Shown here: piece after piece, positions 8,135 through 16,626 of the stretch
Layout: each line of letters starts with the position of its first letter
Numbering within the stretch: position 1 is the first letter of the stretch
Origin: Bernardetia sp.
GTDB lineage: Bacteria > Bacteroidota > Bacteroidia > Cytophagales > Bernardetiaceae
Direction of reading: 5' to 3'
Length of the DNA: 63,222 nucleotides
Assembly: GCA_020630575.1 (NCBI GenBank)
Contig: JAHDBD010000027.1
Coordinates: forward strand, 1-63,222
The notes under the pieces: model-generated
The model's database searches: none
Seen by the model: only the letters and a program-made list of their open reading frames with translations
Told to the model about the DNA's origin: nothing
Translations under genes and position numbers: made by a program

Positions 8135-9253
8135 ATGTATTGGACTATTCTAATAAATAAACACCTCTCTTATGTAAGTATTTGGCTTATATGGTCTTTA
8201 ATTTGTATTTCTTGTAGTTCACAGGCTATTTCTGATGCAGAAAAAGGTGCAGAAAGTGACACAGAAGAGAAGGCAAAACCCTACAAAGTAAAGCCTACCC
8301 AAGTAAAACTGACAGAAGTAAAAAAAGAAAAACTAAACTATACCATTCACACCAACGGAAAAGTAGTGGCTAGTCAGCAAGCAGCACTTAGTTTTTTGGT
8401 AAGTGGAAAAATAAATAAACTCTATGCAAAAAATGGAGCGTACATAAAAGAAGGACAAACGATTGCGAGCCTAGAAAATAGTGAGGTAGTTTTGCGTTTG
8501 AAAAGAGCAAAAGAAGAAAAAGCTATCAGACATGACGAATACCGTAAACTTTTTATTGATTTTGGTGGAAAACTAGGAGATATTAGTTCTATTTCAGATA
8601 CGTTGAATCAAATTTTGAGAACTCGCAGTGGACTTGCCCTTGCCGAAATTCAGCAAGAAGAAGCTGCTCAAGCTGTAGAAAATAGCCTTTTGAAATCTCC
8701 TTTTTCGGGTACATTATCTAATTTTTTTGTGAGTAAAGGTGCTTTTGTTTCTGCTAGTTCGCCTGTCTGTATGTTGCATAGTTCGCAGACTTTGGAAGTA
8801 GAGGCTTATGTTCCTGAAAGTGAGGTTTTTTTATTGGAAAAAGGAAATAAAGCTGATATTTCGCCTATCTCTTCTACCAAAATAAAATTTGAAAGTACAT
8901 TGATTGGTATTAATCCACAGGTAGAAAACGAGGGTTTGGTAAAATTGCGTTTCAAGATTAATCCTAATCAAAGAGGAAATGCAAGCTTGCTTTTAAATAT
9001 GAATGTAACCGTAACTTTGTACATTCCACAACAAGAACAATTAGTAATTCCAAAAGAAGCTATTGTTTTGCGTTCTGAAAAAGAAGTCGTTTTTAGTTAT
9101 CAAAATGAACGTGCTTTTTGGAATTTTGTCAAAACAGGAAAAGAAAACGGCACACAAATAGAAATCTTAGAAGGACTCAAAGAAGGACAACAAATCATTA
9201 TTTCTAATAACATTCAGCTTTCGCACGATGCAGAAGTGGAGATTTTAGATTAA
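8135..9253 (+). CDS. RND efflux periplasmic adaptor lipoprotein (AcrA/MFP family)
   Basis: A 372-residue membrane-fusion protein. The signal ends at LICIS-Cys, so it is a lipoprotein. The halves of the lipoyl/barrel-sandwich domain are visible: ASQQAALSFLVSGKINKLYA with NGAYIKEGQTIASL, and later SLLKSPFSGTLSNFFVSKGA. A short alpha hairpin (residues about 125-185) lies between them. Beta-barrel and membrane-proximal domains follow (LEVEAYVPESEVFLLEKGN; QQEQLVIPKEAIVLR). It would link the two permeases downstream to an outer membrane channel. No TolC-like gene is in the operon, so the channel must be encoded elsewhere. It is the first gene of a three-gene operon. Confidence 0.9.
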   Translation: MYWTILINKHLSYVSIWLIWSLICISCSSQAISDAEKGAESDTEEKAKPYKVKPTQVKLTEVKKEKLNYTIHTNGKVVASQQAALSFLVSGKINKLYAKNGAYIKEGQTIASLENSEVVLRLKRAKEEKAIRHDEYRKLFIDFGGKLGDISSISDTLNQILRTRSGLALAEIQQEEAAQAVENSLLKSPFSGTLSNFFVSKGAFVSASSPVCMLHSSQTLEVEAYVPESEVFLLEKGNKADISPISSTKIKFESTLIGINPQVENEGLVKLRFKINPNQRGNASLLLNMNVTVTLYIPQQEQLVIPKEAIVLRSEKEVVFSYQNERAFWNFVKTGKENGTQIEILEGLKEGQQIIISNNIQLSHDAEVEILD

Positions 9254-9268
9254 AAATATTTTCAATAA

Positions 9269-9363
9269 TTGTCAGACGCTTCAAAGTGTCAGTATAATTC
9301 TCAACTTACATTTTATACACCATTTTCTATAATCTGTCTGACCCCTTGTAGGTGTTCTGACAG
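9269..9363. repeat. Two copies of a TGTCTGAC/GTCAGACA palindromic repeat
   Basis: 9269-9293 (TTGTCAGACGCTTCAAAGTG...) and 9334-9363 (CTGTCTGACC, then GGTGTTCTGACAG) share the TGTCTGAC core with the copies at 34263-34294 and 47829-47860. They fill the space between adaptor and permease, which argues against translation through this segment. Confidence 0.6.
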
Positions 9364-9379
9364 TTTTACTTTTATACTT

Positions 9380-12300
9380 TTGAAAAACAATCAAAATCCT
9401 TTCTTACATTTTTTGTTTGCTCGTCCTGTGGGGGTACTGATGGCGATGTTTGCATGTTGTATTTTATCGCTGATTGCTTTTTCAAATCTCCCTGTTTCAC
9501 TTTTGCCTAGCCTTGATGTTCCCGAATTGGTTGTTCAACTTGATTATCGTGGGCATTCTCCAGAAGAAATTGAAAATTCTATTTTGCGTCCTGTTCGTGA
9601 AAATATGCTTACCCTAAACGGACTCAAACGCACAGAAAGTGAGGCAAGAAGCGAAATAGGGCAAGTTCGTTTGTATTTTGAGTTTGGAACAGATATGACT
9701 TTGGCTTACATTGATGCCAATGAAAAATTAGATAGACTTCTCAATTCGTTGCCAAAAGATTTACCACGTCCACGCATTGTAAAACTCAATACGGCAGATA
9801 TTCCGATTGTTCATTTACAGATTATTCCAAAAACGTCAGAGAGTTTAAATAATGATTTGCTTGCAACTTCTGAATTAGTAGAAAAAGTAATCCGAAAACA
9901 ACTTGAAGCCATTGACGGAATTTCGCTAGTAGATGCGAACGGTTTAAAAGAAAAACAGATTAGCATTTCGCCAAATATTCAAAAAATGCAATCTTTACAG
10001 GTAAATGAAACTGATTTAATTACTACAATTCGTTCGGCAAATCAAATGCTTTCCTCAGTTTCGGTAAAAAATGGACAATATAGGTACTTTATAAAAGTAG
10101 CTACGGTTTTGGAAAGCGCAAAAGATATTGAAAATTTACCGATTGTATTATCTATTTTTAGTAATTCAAATCAAAATAGTAGTCAAAATTTCAATCAAAA
10201 TTCTACACCACAAAACACAATCATTTTTCTAAAAGATATTGCAACTATAAAATTAGAAGAACCTACTGCTCAAGGTTTTCATTTGTTCAATCAAAAAGAA
10301 GCCTTTGTTCTGACACTTCACAAACAATCACAAGCGCAAATACACCAGCTTACTCCACGTATAGACAAAACGATAGAAGATTTAAAGGCAAATTTTCCAG
10401 AATTAGAATTTATTACCACTCAAAATCAAACCACTTTATTAAATCTAGCTATCGATAATCTCAAAAGTAGTTTGTTTATTGGAAGTATTTGTGTGTTTTT
10501 GGTTCTGTTTGTTTTTATGGGAAATTGGCGTGTTCCTTTGATAATTGGTGTGAGTTTGCCTGTTTCGCTGGTTTATGGATTTGGTCTTTTTTATGTTTTT
10601 AATGTTTCAATTAATGTAATTTCGCTTAGTGGAATGGCTTTGGGTTTGGGAATGCTTATCGATAACAGTATTATTGTTTTAGAAAATATTGAGCAGTTTC
10701 GGAGTAAAGGTTTTTCTAAAAAAGAAGCTGCCATTTTGGGTGTTCAAGATGTAGTTGCGCCTTTGGTAAGTTCGGTTTTGACGACGCTTTCTGTTTTTGT
10801 TCCTTTGATTTTTTTGAATGGTCTTTCGGGTGCACTTTTTTATGACCAAGCCGTTTCAGCAGGAACAGTTTTGTTTACTTCTTTGATTGTTGCATTTTTT
10901 ATGCTTCCTCATTTGTATTTAATTTTAAATAAAAAATCAAAGAATAATCAACCGTCAACGAGCTTATCAGCGTCGTTGAGGGATAAAGATGAAACCTCAA
11001 CGATGGCTTCAGCCTCGTTGACGCTGGAAAATGAAAAAAACAAAGAAACCAAAATCTTTAAATTTCTACTTTCCATTTATGAAAAAACGTTTTTTATCTT
11101 AGAAAACAACAAAAAAATATTCTTAGCTTTTTCATTTTTATTTATTCTCTCTCCTATTTTTCTTTTTTACGGATTAGAAATTGAAGGCGCACCAAAAATC
11201 AACAAAACAGATACTTCGCTTTCTATAAATTGGAACGAACCCATAGACGCACAAGAAAATAAAAATCGGTGTCAGCTTTTATTAGAAAAATTTTCTTCTC
11301 AAATTTCTTTTTCAGAATCTGATATTGGACAGAAAAAATACTTTTTACAAAACGATAATGCGACACAAACACAGGCTAATTTATATCTATTTTTTGAAAC
11401 CAATCCATTAAAAGAAAATGCACAAGAAGAAATTACAAATTATCTCAAAAAAAATTATCCTTCGTCTTCTTTTGAGTTTTTGCCTGCTGCTGACGCTTTT
11501 TCACAGCTTTTTATTTCGGAAGAACCTACCGTCGAACTTAGAGTTCGTAATTCTTCGTCAAAACAGATTTTACCTTTTTCTACTTTTGATTCTCTCTATT
11601 CTATTTTACAATCAAAGACAAATTATTTTGCTCAAAAAGGAAAAGGCACAGCTACCGAAACACTCGTTTTGCTCAATATTGACACAGAAAAAGCAGCTTT
11701 GTATGGATTTTCACAGCAAGATATTTTAGAAAAATTACGTTACGAATTAGGTCAGTTTTCGATTACAGATTTGAATTCTTTTGGACAAATTGTTCCTATT
11801 CGTTTCAAGAGAATCGATAAAACGGTAGAAGAAATAATTAATCAAAGTAGTTTAACCTCAATCAATTCTAATTCAGTTACTAATTCTACAAATCAAATAC
11901 CGTTGCGCTTATTTATCAATTTTGAAAAAACAAATTCTTACAATACTCTTACGGCTGACGAACTGGGAATTTATCAAAGCATTTTTTGGGATAAATTAGA
12001 AATTGAAACACAAAATGAATTGCAAAATTATTTATCGTCTTCTTTTCCAAATCTTCAAACGAGTTGGAGAGGAACATTTTTTACTGATAAAGAAAACTTG
12101 ACACAGTTTATTTTTATTTTGTGTGTTTCTATCGGACTTTTATATTTTATTTTGGTGGCTCAATTTGAGTCTTTTTGGCAACCTATTTTAGTTTTGCTTA
12201 CCCTTCCTTTGGGAATTAGTGGTTCGCTTTTACTTTTGATTTTTTCAGATACTTCGCTCAACACAATGGCAGCCATTGGAATTATTGTTATGTTGGGAAT

Positions 12301-12592
12301 AATGGTAAATGATGCCATTCTGAAAATTGATAGTATAAATAGACTGAAAAAAGAAATGCCTTTGTTAGAAGCTGTTCATCAAGCAGGAAAGTTACGTTTG
12401 AAACCAATTTTAATGACTTCCATAACAACAATTTTGGCAGTTTTTCCTATTCTTTTTTCTGGTGGTTTGGGGGCAGACCTTCAAAAACCTTTGGTTTGGG
12501 CAGTCATGGGAGGTTTATCTGTCGGAACAATTACAGCAATTTTCTTTATTCCGATAGCTTATTTTGAAATTGAGAAAAGACTAAATACGTAA
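9380..12592 (+). CDS. RND efflux permease subunit (first of a pair)
   Basis: An inner-membrane RND pump of about 1070 residues. Typical marks are the N-terminal FARPVGVLMAMF (family RPV), the first periplasmic porter region, TM4 with GMALGLGMLIDNSIIVLENI (the proton-relay Asp is kept, the second AcrB Asp is Asn), and in the second half MLGIMVNDAIL. The frame is open back to a TTG at 9269, but that codon lies inside a dispersed palindrome. I prefer the TTG at 9380, giving KNNQNPFLHFLFARPV, the normal family start. A palindromic insert (10954-11022) adds about 23 residues to the cytoplasmic loop between the two halves. It likely pairs with the next RND protein. Substrate unknown. Confidence 0.88.
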   Translation: MKNNQNPFLHFLFARPVGVLMAMFACCILSLIAFSNLPVSLLPSLDVPELVVQLDYRGHSPEEIENSILRPVRENMLTLNGLKRTESEARSEIGQVRLYFEFGTDMTLAYIDANEKLDRLLNSLPKDLPRPRIVKLNTADIPIVHLQIIPKTSESLNNDLLATSELVEKVIRKQLEAIDGISLVDANGLKEKQISISPNIQKMQSLQVNETDLITTIRSANQMLSSVSVKNGQYRYFIKVATVLESAKDIENLPIVLSIFSNSNQNSSQNFNQNSTPQNTIIFLKDIATIKLEEPTAQGFHLFNQKEAFVLTLHKQSQAQIHQLTPRIDKTIEDLKANFPELEFITTQNQTTLLNLAIDNLKSSLFIGSICVFLVLFVFMGNWRVPLIIGVSLPVSLVYGFGLFYVFNVSINVISLSGMALGLGMLIDNSIIVLENIEQFRSKGFSKKEAAILGVQDVVAPLVSSVLTTLSVFVPLIFLNGLSGALFYDQAVSAGTVLFTSLIVAFFMLPHLYLILNKKSKNNQPSTSLSASLRDKDETSTMASASLTLENEKNKETKIFKFLLSIYEKTFFILENNKKIFLAFSFLFILSPIFLFYGLEIEGAPKINKTDTSLSINWNEPIDAQENKNRCQLLLEKFSSQISFSESDIGQKKYFLQNDNATQTQANLYLFFETNPLKENAQEEITNYLKKNYPSSSFEFLPAADAFSQLFISEEPTVELRVRNSSSKQILPFSTFDSLYSILQSKTNYFAQKGKGTATETLVLLNIDTEKAALYGFSQQDILEKLRYELGQFSITDLNSFGQIVPIRFKRIDKTVEEIINQSSLTSINSNSVTNSTNQIPLRLFINFEKTNSYNTLTADELGIYQSIFWDKLEIETQNELQNYLSSSFPNLQTSWRGTFFTDKENLTQFIFILCVSIGLLYFILVAQFESFWQPILVLLTLPLGISGSLLLLIFSDTSLNTMAAIGIIVMLGIMVNDAILKIDSINRLKKEMPLLEAVHQAGKLRLKPILMTSITTILAVFPILFSGGLGADLQKPLVWAVMGGLSVGTITAIFFIPIAYFEIEKRLNT
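10954..11022. repeat. Palindromic element inserted in frame within the RND permease gene
   Basis: Arm GTCAACGAGCTTATCAGCGT (continuing CGTTGAGG) at 10954-10982 is matched on the other strand by GTCAACGAGGCTGAAGCCAT (continuing CGTTGAGG) at 10995-11022. It is translated as a Ser/Thr/Leu/Ala-rich stretch (PSTSLSASLRDKDETSTMAS) in the cytoplasmic linker, where an insertion would be tolerated. Confidence 0.7.
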
Positions 12593-12595
12593 AAA

Positions 12596-15500
12596 ATGAA
12601 AAACTCTTTTCTTACTCCTTTTCGTGTTGTACTTCTTTTTTTGGTGGTGGCTTTGCTTGGTGTTTTCGTGATTCCATTTTTGCCTGTTCAGCTCAATCCT
12701 TCTCCAGAAGTTCACTCACTTACAGTTCGTTTTTCGTTTCCAAACTCTTCTCCTGAAATTCTTGAAAGTCAGGCTACTGCGCCTTTAGAAAATGCCCTTT
12801 CTAGTATAACTGAACTTAAAGAAATTAATTCAGTTTCAAGATATAATCAAGGACAAATCACACTCAAATTTGATAAAAAGACCGATTTAGCACTCAAAAA
12901 GTTTGAGGTTTCGATGCTTATCAGACAGGTTTATCTTACACTAAATACTTCGATTTCTTATCCTTTGGTAGAAGTGTCAGACGGAAAAAATGCTAGTGAA
13001 AAAAATGCTTCGATTATCTATTCTGTCAATGCTCCTTTTTCGGCTTTTGAGATAAAAAATAAATTAGAAGAAACATTGAAACCTTATTTTTCTTCTCTTT
13101 CAGAAATTGAAGAGATTCGAATAAATACGCCTTCTAATCATATTTTGAAAATAAAATACAATCAAAGTAAGCTACAAACTTATAATCTTTCACATGATTT
13201 AATCAAACAGAAATTACAAACACTTATAGAAACTTCGTATTTTGGTTTCTATCCTTTTGAAGAAAATAATAGTAGTAGTAAAAGTAATAATCAAACATTA
13301 GATAATTTTTGGATTCAAACGCCTCCTTCTTTTACCATTTCATCTTTAGAGAATCTTATTTTATCAGAAAGTCCATTAATTCGTTTTTCAGAAATTGCAA
13401 CCTATCATTTTGTAGGAGATATTCCTACTTCTTTTTACAGGATTAATGCAAAAGAAGCGATTACATTGTCTTTTTTTATTCGTCCAGAAGCTAATAAAAT
13501 AAAAGTAGTTGAGCAAATAAAATCAAAATTAGAAACGCTCAATCTTCCTAATGAGTATCAAGTTTTTGAAGAGTACGACGAAACCAATTTTCTAAAAAAA
13601 GAGCTTGACAAAACCTATCAACGAGCTTTTTTGTCTATTGCTGTGCTTTGTCTTTTTGTGGTTTTGATAGAACAAAATTTGAAATATCTTTTTGTTTTGA
13701 TGAGTAGTTTAGTGATTAATATTCTGATTACTTCACTATTTGTATATATTTTTAAGATAAATATTCATTTGTATTCTTTGGCTGGAATTGCTATTTCGTT
13801 TGGGCTTATACTTGATAATGCTATCGTAATGCTGGACTATTTGTATCATCGCCATAAAAATGATAAAACAGAAAATGAAAACAATTCTAGCTTTTCCTCT
13901 CTTTTTTTGGCTCTCTTTGCTGCATCACTTACTACAATTTCTGCACTTTTATTAGTTTTTTTCCTGCCCGAAGAAGACCAAAAAAATATGATAGATTTTG
14001 CTGCTATTGTTGCGCTGAATGTCCTTGTTTCTCTGCCGATTGCGCTTTGGTTTACGCCTTCTTTATATCTCCTTTTATTCAAAAAACAATTTAAAACGAA
14101 AAAACGAAAGTCTAATTTTAGAAAAAAGCGAATTCCCTTTTATCTATTTAAAAGCTATATTTTTATCATTGAATTTTTACGAAGATTCAAAAAAATAGTC
14201 ATTTTTGGTCTTCTGCTTTTGTTTGGAATTCCTATTTTTTTACTTCCTCCAAAACTAGAACAGAAACTAGGAGAAAATATAGAAGAACAACCTTTTTACA
14301 TTGATTTTTATAATAAAACCATTGGTTCAAAATTCTATCAAGAAGAAATTCGACCTCATTCAGATGCTTATTTGGGTGGGACGCTGCGCCTTTTTGTACG
14401 TTATGCCTATGAAAAATTTTCGTATAGAGAAGCCGAAGAAATACAACTTTATGTACAGGCGCAAATGCCCGAAGGAACGACAGTTTTACACATGAATGAT
14501 GCGCTGAAAATGGTAGAAGACTTTTTAAAAAATGAACAAGATGCTCAAAATGATAACGGAATAAAAAAGTTTGTAACACAGGTTTATCAAGGACAAGGGA
14601 GAATAGTTATTTCTTTTTCTGAAAAAACAGGAAAAAGTAGTTATCCAATTCAACTTAAAAATAAAATTATAGCACGTTCTATTGATTTGGATGGCGTAAA
14701 ATGGAATATTTATGGAGTAGGACATCAAGGTTTTTCTACGCCAACAGACAACAAACTTACCTCCTTTCGTATTCAACTCAAAGGACATAATTATGCACAA
14801 TTAGAAAAAGAAGCTGACCGTTTGGCAGTTCAATTATTGGTACATAAAAGAATTCAAGAAGTAAATATAAATGAGCGTTTGTCGTATTCTGAAAAGGCAG
14901 ATAAAATATTTCTCTTAGAGCCCAACCTTGAAAAACTAGCTTATCAAAACCAAAATTTAGTTGGATTGACTACCTTTTTTACGGAAAATAATCCAGCAGC
15001 TTATCCAGAACTCTATTTACCTTTTCAGAATACACTCATTCCTACCAAAATAGAAAACGATAAAGCGATTGATTTTCCGGTAAATGATATTAAAAATGGT
15101 TATTTATCAACTTCTTTTTTATCAAATTCGGCAACCAAACAAATTCCTTTTTCTTCTTTTTCTACTCTGAAGTCTCAAAAATCAATCAATTCTATCTATA
15201 AAGAAAACAGAAATTATTTGCGAGTGGTGGGTTATGATTATTTTGGAAGTGAACATTTTGGACAAACTCATTTAGAAAAAACATTGCAACAGTTTAAGCC
15301 TACTCTTCCTTTGGGTTATACGTTTGAGCAGTTAGAGAATAATTTTTATTCTTTTGAAAAAGCAAAAAGGCAGTACAGACTTTTAGGTATTTTGATGGTT
15401 TTGATATTTTTTATTTGTAGTATTTTGTTTGAGAGTTTGAAACAGGCTTTTTTGATTTTGTGCGTTGTTCCTCTTTCTTTCATTGGAATATTTCTCACTT

Positions 15501-15841
15501 TTGGAGAGTTTCAAGTTTATTTTGACCAAGGTGGATATGCCTCTTTTGTTTTGGTGGGTGGCTTGTGCGTTAATGCATCTATTTTTATTATCAATGAATA
15601 TAATTTCTTGCGAAGAAAATCCATTAAGATAAAAAGACCATTTTACAAAGCAGTTTTCAAAAAAGCCTTTCCTATTTTTCTGACTGTCATTTCGACTGTT
15701 TTAGGACTTATTCCTTTTTTGTGGAATGGACAAAGTGAAGTTTTTTGGTTTTCTCTTGCAGCAGGAACAACTGGAGGACTTATTTTTTCTCTTTTCTGTG
15801 TGTTTCTTGTACTGCCTATTTTTTTTATTGAGGAAGAGTAG
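12596..15841 (+). CDS. RND efflux permease subunit (second of a pair)
   Basis: A second RND protein of 1081 residues, three bases after the first. N-terminal membrane helix FRVVLLFLVVALLGVFVIPF, then QLNPSPEVHSLTVRFSFPNS, a porter-domain start. TM4 is GIAISFGLILDNAIVMLDYL with the single relay Asp kept; the TM10 region is VLVGGLCVNASIFIINEYN. It is clearly divergent from its neighbour, not a recent duplicate. Two different RND genes behind one adaptor recall MdtB-MdtC, which form a mixed trimer; here that is inference. The family usually exports drugs, bile salts or lipids. A short gap and no clear hairpin precede the next gene, which is convergent. Confidence 0.87.
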   Translation: MKNSFLTPFRVVLLFLVVALLGVFVIPFLPVQLNPSPEVHSLTVRFSFPNSSPEILESQATAPLENALSSITELKEINSVSRYNQGQITLKFDKKTDLALKKFEVSMLIRQVYLTLNTSISYPLVEVSDGKNASEKNASIIYSVNAPFSAFEIKNKLEETLKPYFSSLSEIEEIRINTPSNHILKIKYNQSKLQTYNLSHDLIKQKLQTLIETSYFGFYPFEENNSSSKSNNQTLDNFWIQTPPSFTISSLENLILSESPLIRFSEIATYHFVGDIPTSFYRINAKEAITLSFFIRPEANKIKVVEQIKSKLETLNLPNEYQVFEEYDETNFLKKELDKTYQRAFLSIAVLCLFVVLIEQNLKYLFVLMSSLVINILITSLFVYIFKINIHLYSLAGIAISFGLILDNAIVMLDYLYHRHKNDKTENENNSSFSSLFLALFAASLTTISALLLVFFLPEEDQKNMIDFAAIVALNVLVSLPIALWFTPSLYLLLFKKQFKTKKRKSNFRKKRIPFYLFKSYIFIIEFLRRFKKIVIFGLLLLFGIPIFLLPPKLEQKLGENIEEQPFYIDFYNKTIGSKFYQEEIRPHSDAYLGGTLRLFVRYAYEKFSYREAEEIQLYVQAQMPEGTTVLHMNDALKMVEDFLKNEQDAQNDNGIKKFVTQVYQGQGRIVISFSEKTGKSSYPIQLKNKIIARSIDLDGVKWNIYGVGHQGFSTPTDNKLTSFRIQLKGHNYAQLEKEADRLAVQLLVHKRIQEVNINERLSYSEKADKIFLLEPNLEKLAYQNQNLVGLTTFFTENNPAAYPELYLPFQNTLIPTKIENDKAIDFPVNDIKNGYLSTSFLSNSATKQIPFSSFSTLKSQKSINSIYKENRNYLRVVGYDYFGSEHFGQTHLEKTLQQFKPTLPLGYTFEQLENNFYSFEKAKRQYRLLGILMVLIFFICSILFESLKQAFLILCVVPLSFIGIFLTFGEFQVYFDQGGYASFVLVGGLCVNASIFIINEYNFLRRKSIKIKRPFYKAVFKKAFPIFLTVISTVLGLIPFLWNGQSEVFWFSLAAGTTGGLIFSLFCVFLVLPIFFIEEE

Positions 15842-15874
15842 AGCTTTTTCTATAAGCGAAACACATTATTTCTT

Positions 15875-16516
15875 TTAAGAAACCCAAAGCCTAATCATCT
15901 CTTTTATTATTTTGTCTTTACTTTCTAAATCTATCCAAAGCAAATATCCATATAAACCACCCTTCATATAGCTAAAATAAAATAGAGCTTGTTTCTTATC
16001 TGAAGAATAAGCAATCTTAGAAACTCTCAAAACTCCAAAAGCATTTGGATATTTTTGATAAAAATGTTCCCAACCATTATTTTTTTTGAAAACCTTCTTG
16101 AATTCTGATTCTGAAATTGTGCTACTTGTATAGTTATTGAATTGAAATTTCTCGTGATATATTTTTTTTGAAGTATTATTTACTGAATCTAGTTGAATTA
16201 ATAACTGTTTAGTTCGTTCACTAAGAAAAGGTTTTTTATTTTGTGATTCAAAAAGAACACTATAATGATAATCATAGAGAAGTATTTTTTCTAAACTATC
16301 TTTAAATTCTTGTATCACACTTGAAAAATCTTCATCTAGTTCAGTTTTTCTTCTAAAAATTAAATGAGTGCTTATAGTATCTAAATCATCTTTCAAAAAC
16401 TCTTCAATTACCTTTGAGTAAATAGCATAATTAGTAGAATCTTTATTTTCTGTCTGACAAAAAACAAAGGAAATAGAGCAGCAAGAAATTAGTAAAGTTA
16501 AAAAAGCAGATTTCAT
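15875..16516 (-). CDS. Secreted protein of unknown function
   Basis: A 213-residue protein with an N-terminal signal peptide (MKSAFLTLLISCCSISFVFC, cleavage or lipidation near residues 20-21). The mature part is charged and rich in Ser/Lys, with a C-terminal beta pattern (GVLRVSKIAYSSDKKQALFY, then GLYGYLLWIDLE). That pattern is often seen in Bacteroidota proteins with a YxF-YxxG-type end. I do not recognise a named family. Convergent with the RND operon and divergent from the next gene, so it is transcribed alone. Confidence 0.6.
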   Translation of the reverse strand: MKSAFLTLLISCCSISFVFCQTENKDSTNYAIYSKVIEEFLKDDLDTISTHLIFRRKTELDEDFSSVIQEFKDSLEKILLYDYHYSVLFESQNKKPFLSERTKQLLIQLDSVNNTSKKIYHEKFQFNNYTSSTISESEFKKVFKKNNGWEHFYQKYPNAFGVLRVSKIAYSSDKKQALFYFSYMKGGLYGYLLWIDLESKDKIIKEMIRLWVS

Positions 16517-16626
16517 AAAAGTACGATTTTTGTTTTTGGCTAGAAAAAATATGAACTTGATACAAATTAAATCTATATTTATTGTAAATTCATAAAAAAT
16601 ATAATCTTTTGCAACTTGCCTTTTCT

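Noticed and set aside
13846..14800. Three overlapping minus-strand frames inside the second RND gene
   Set aside because: All are antisense to a gene with clear family motifs, and their sequences are composition-driven.
16609..16626. TTG start for the serine hydrolase lipoprotein
   Set aside because: The ATG six codons later gives a complete lipoprotein signal; nothing supports the longer form.
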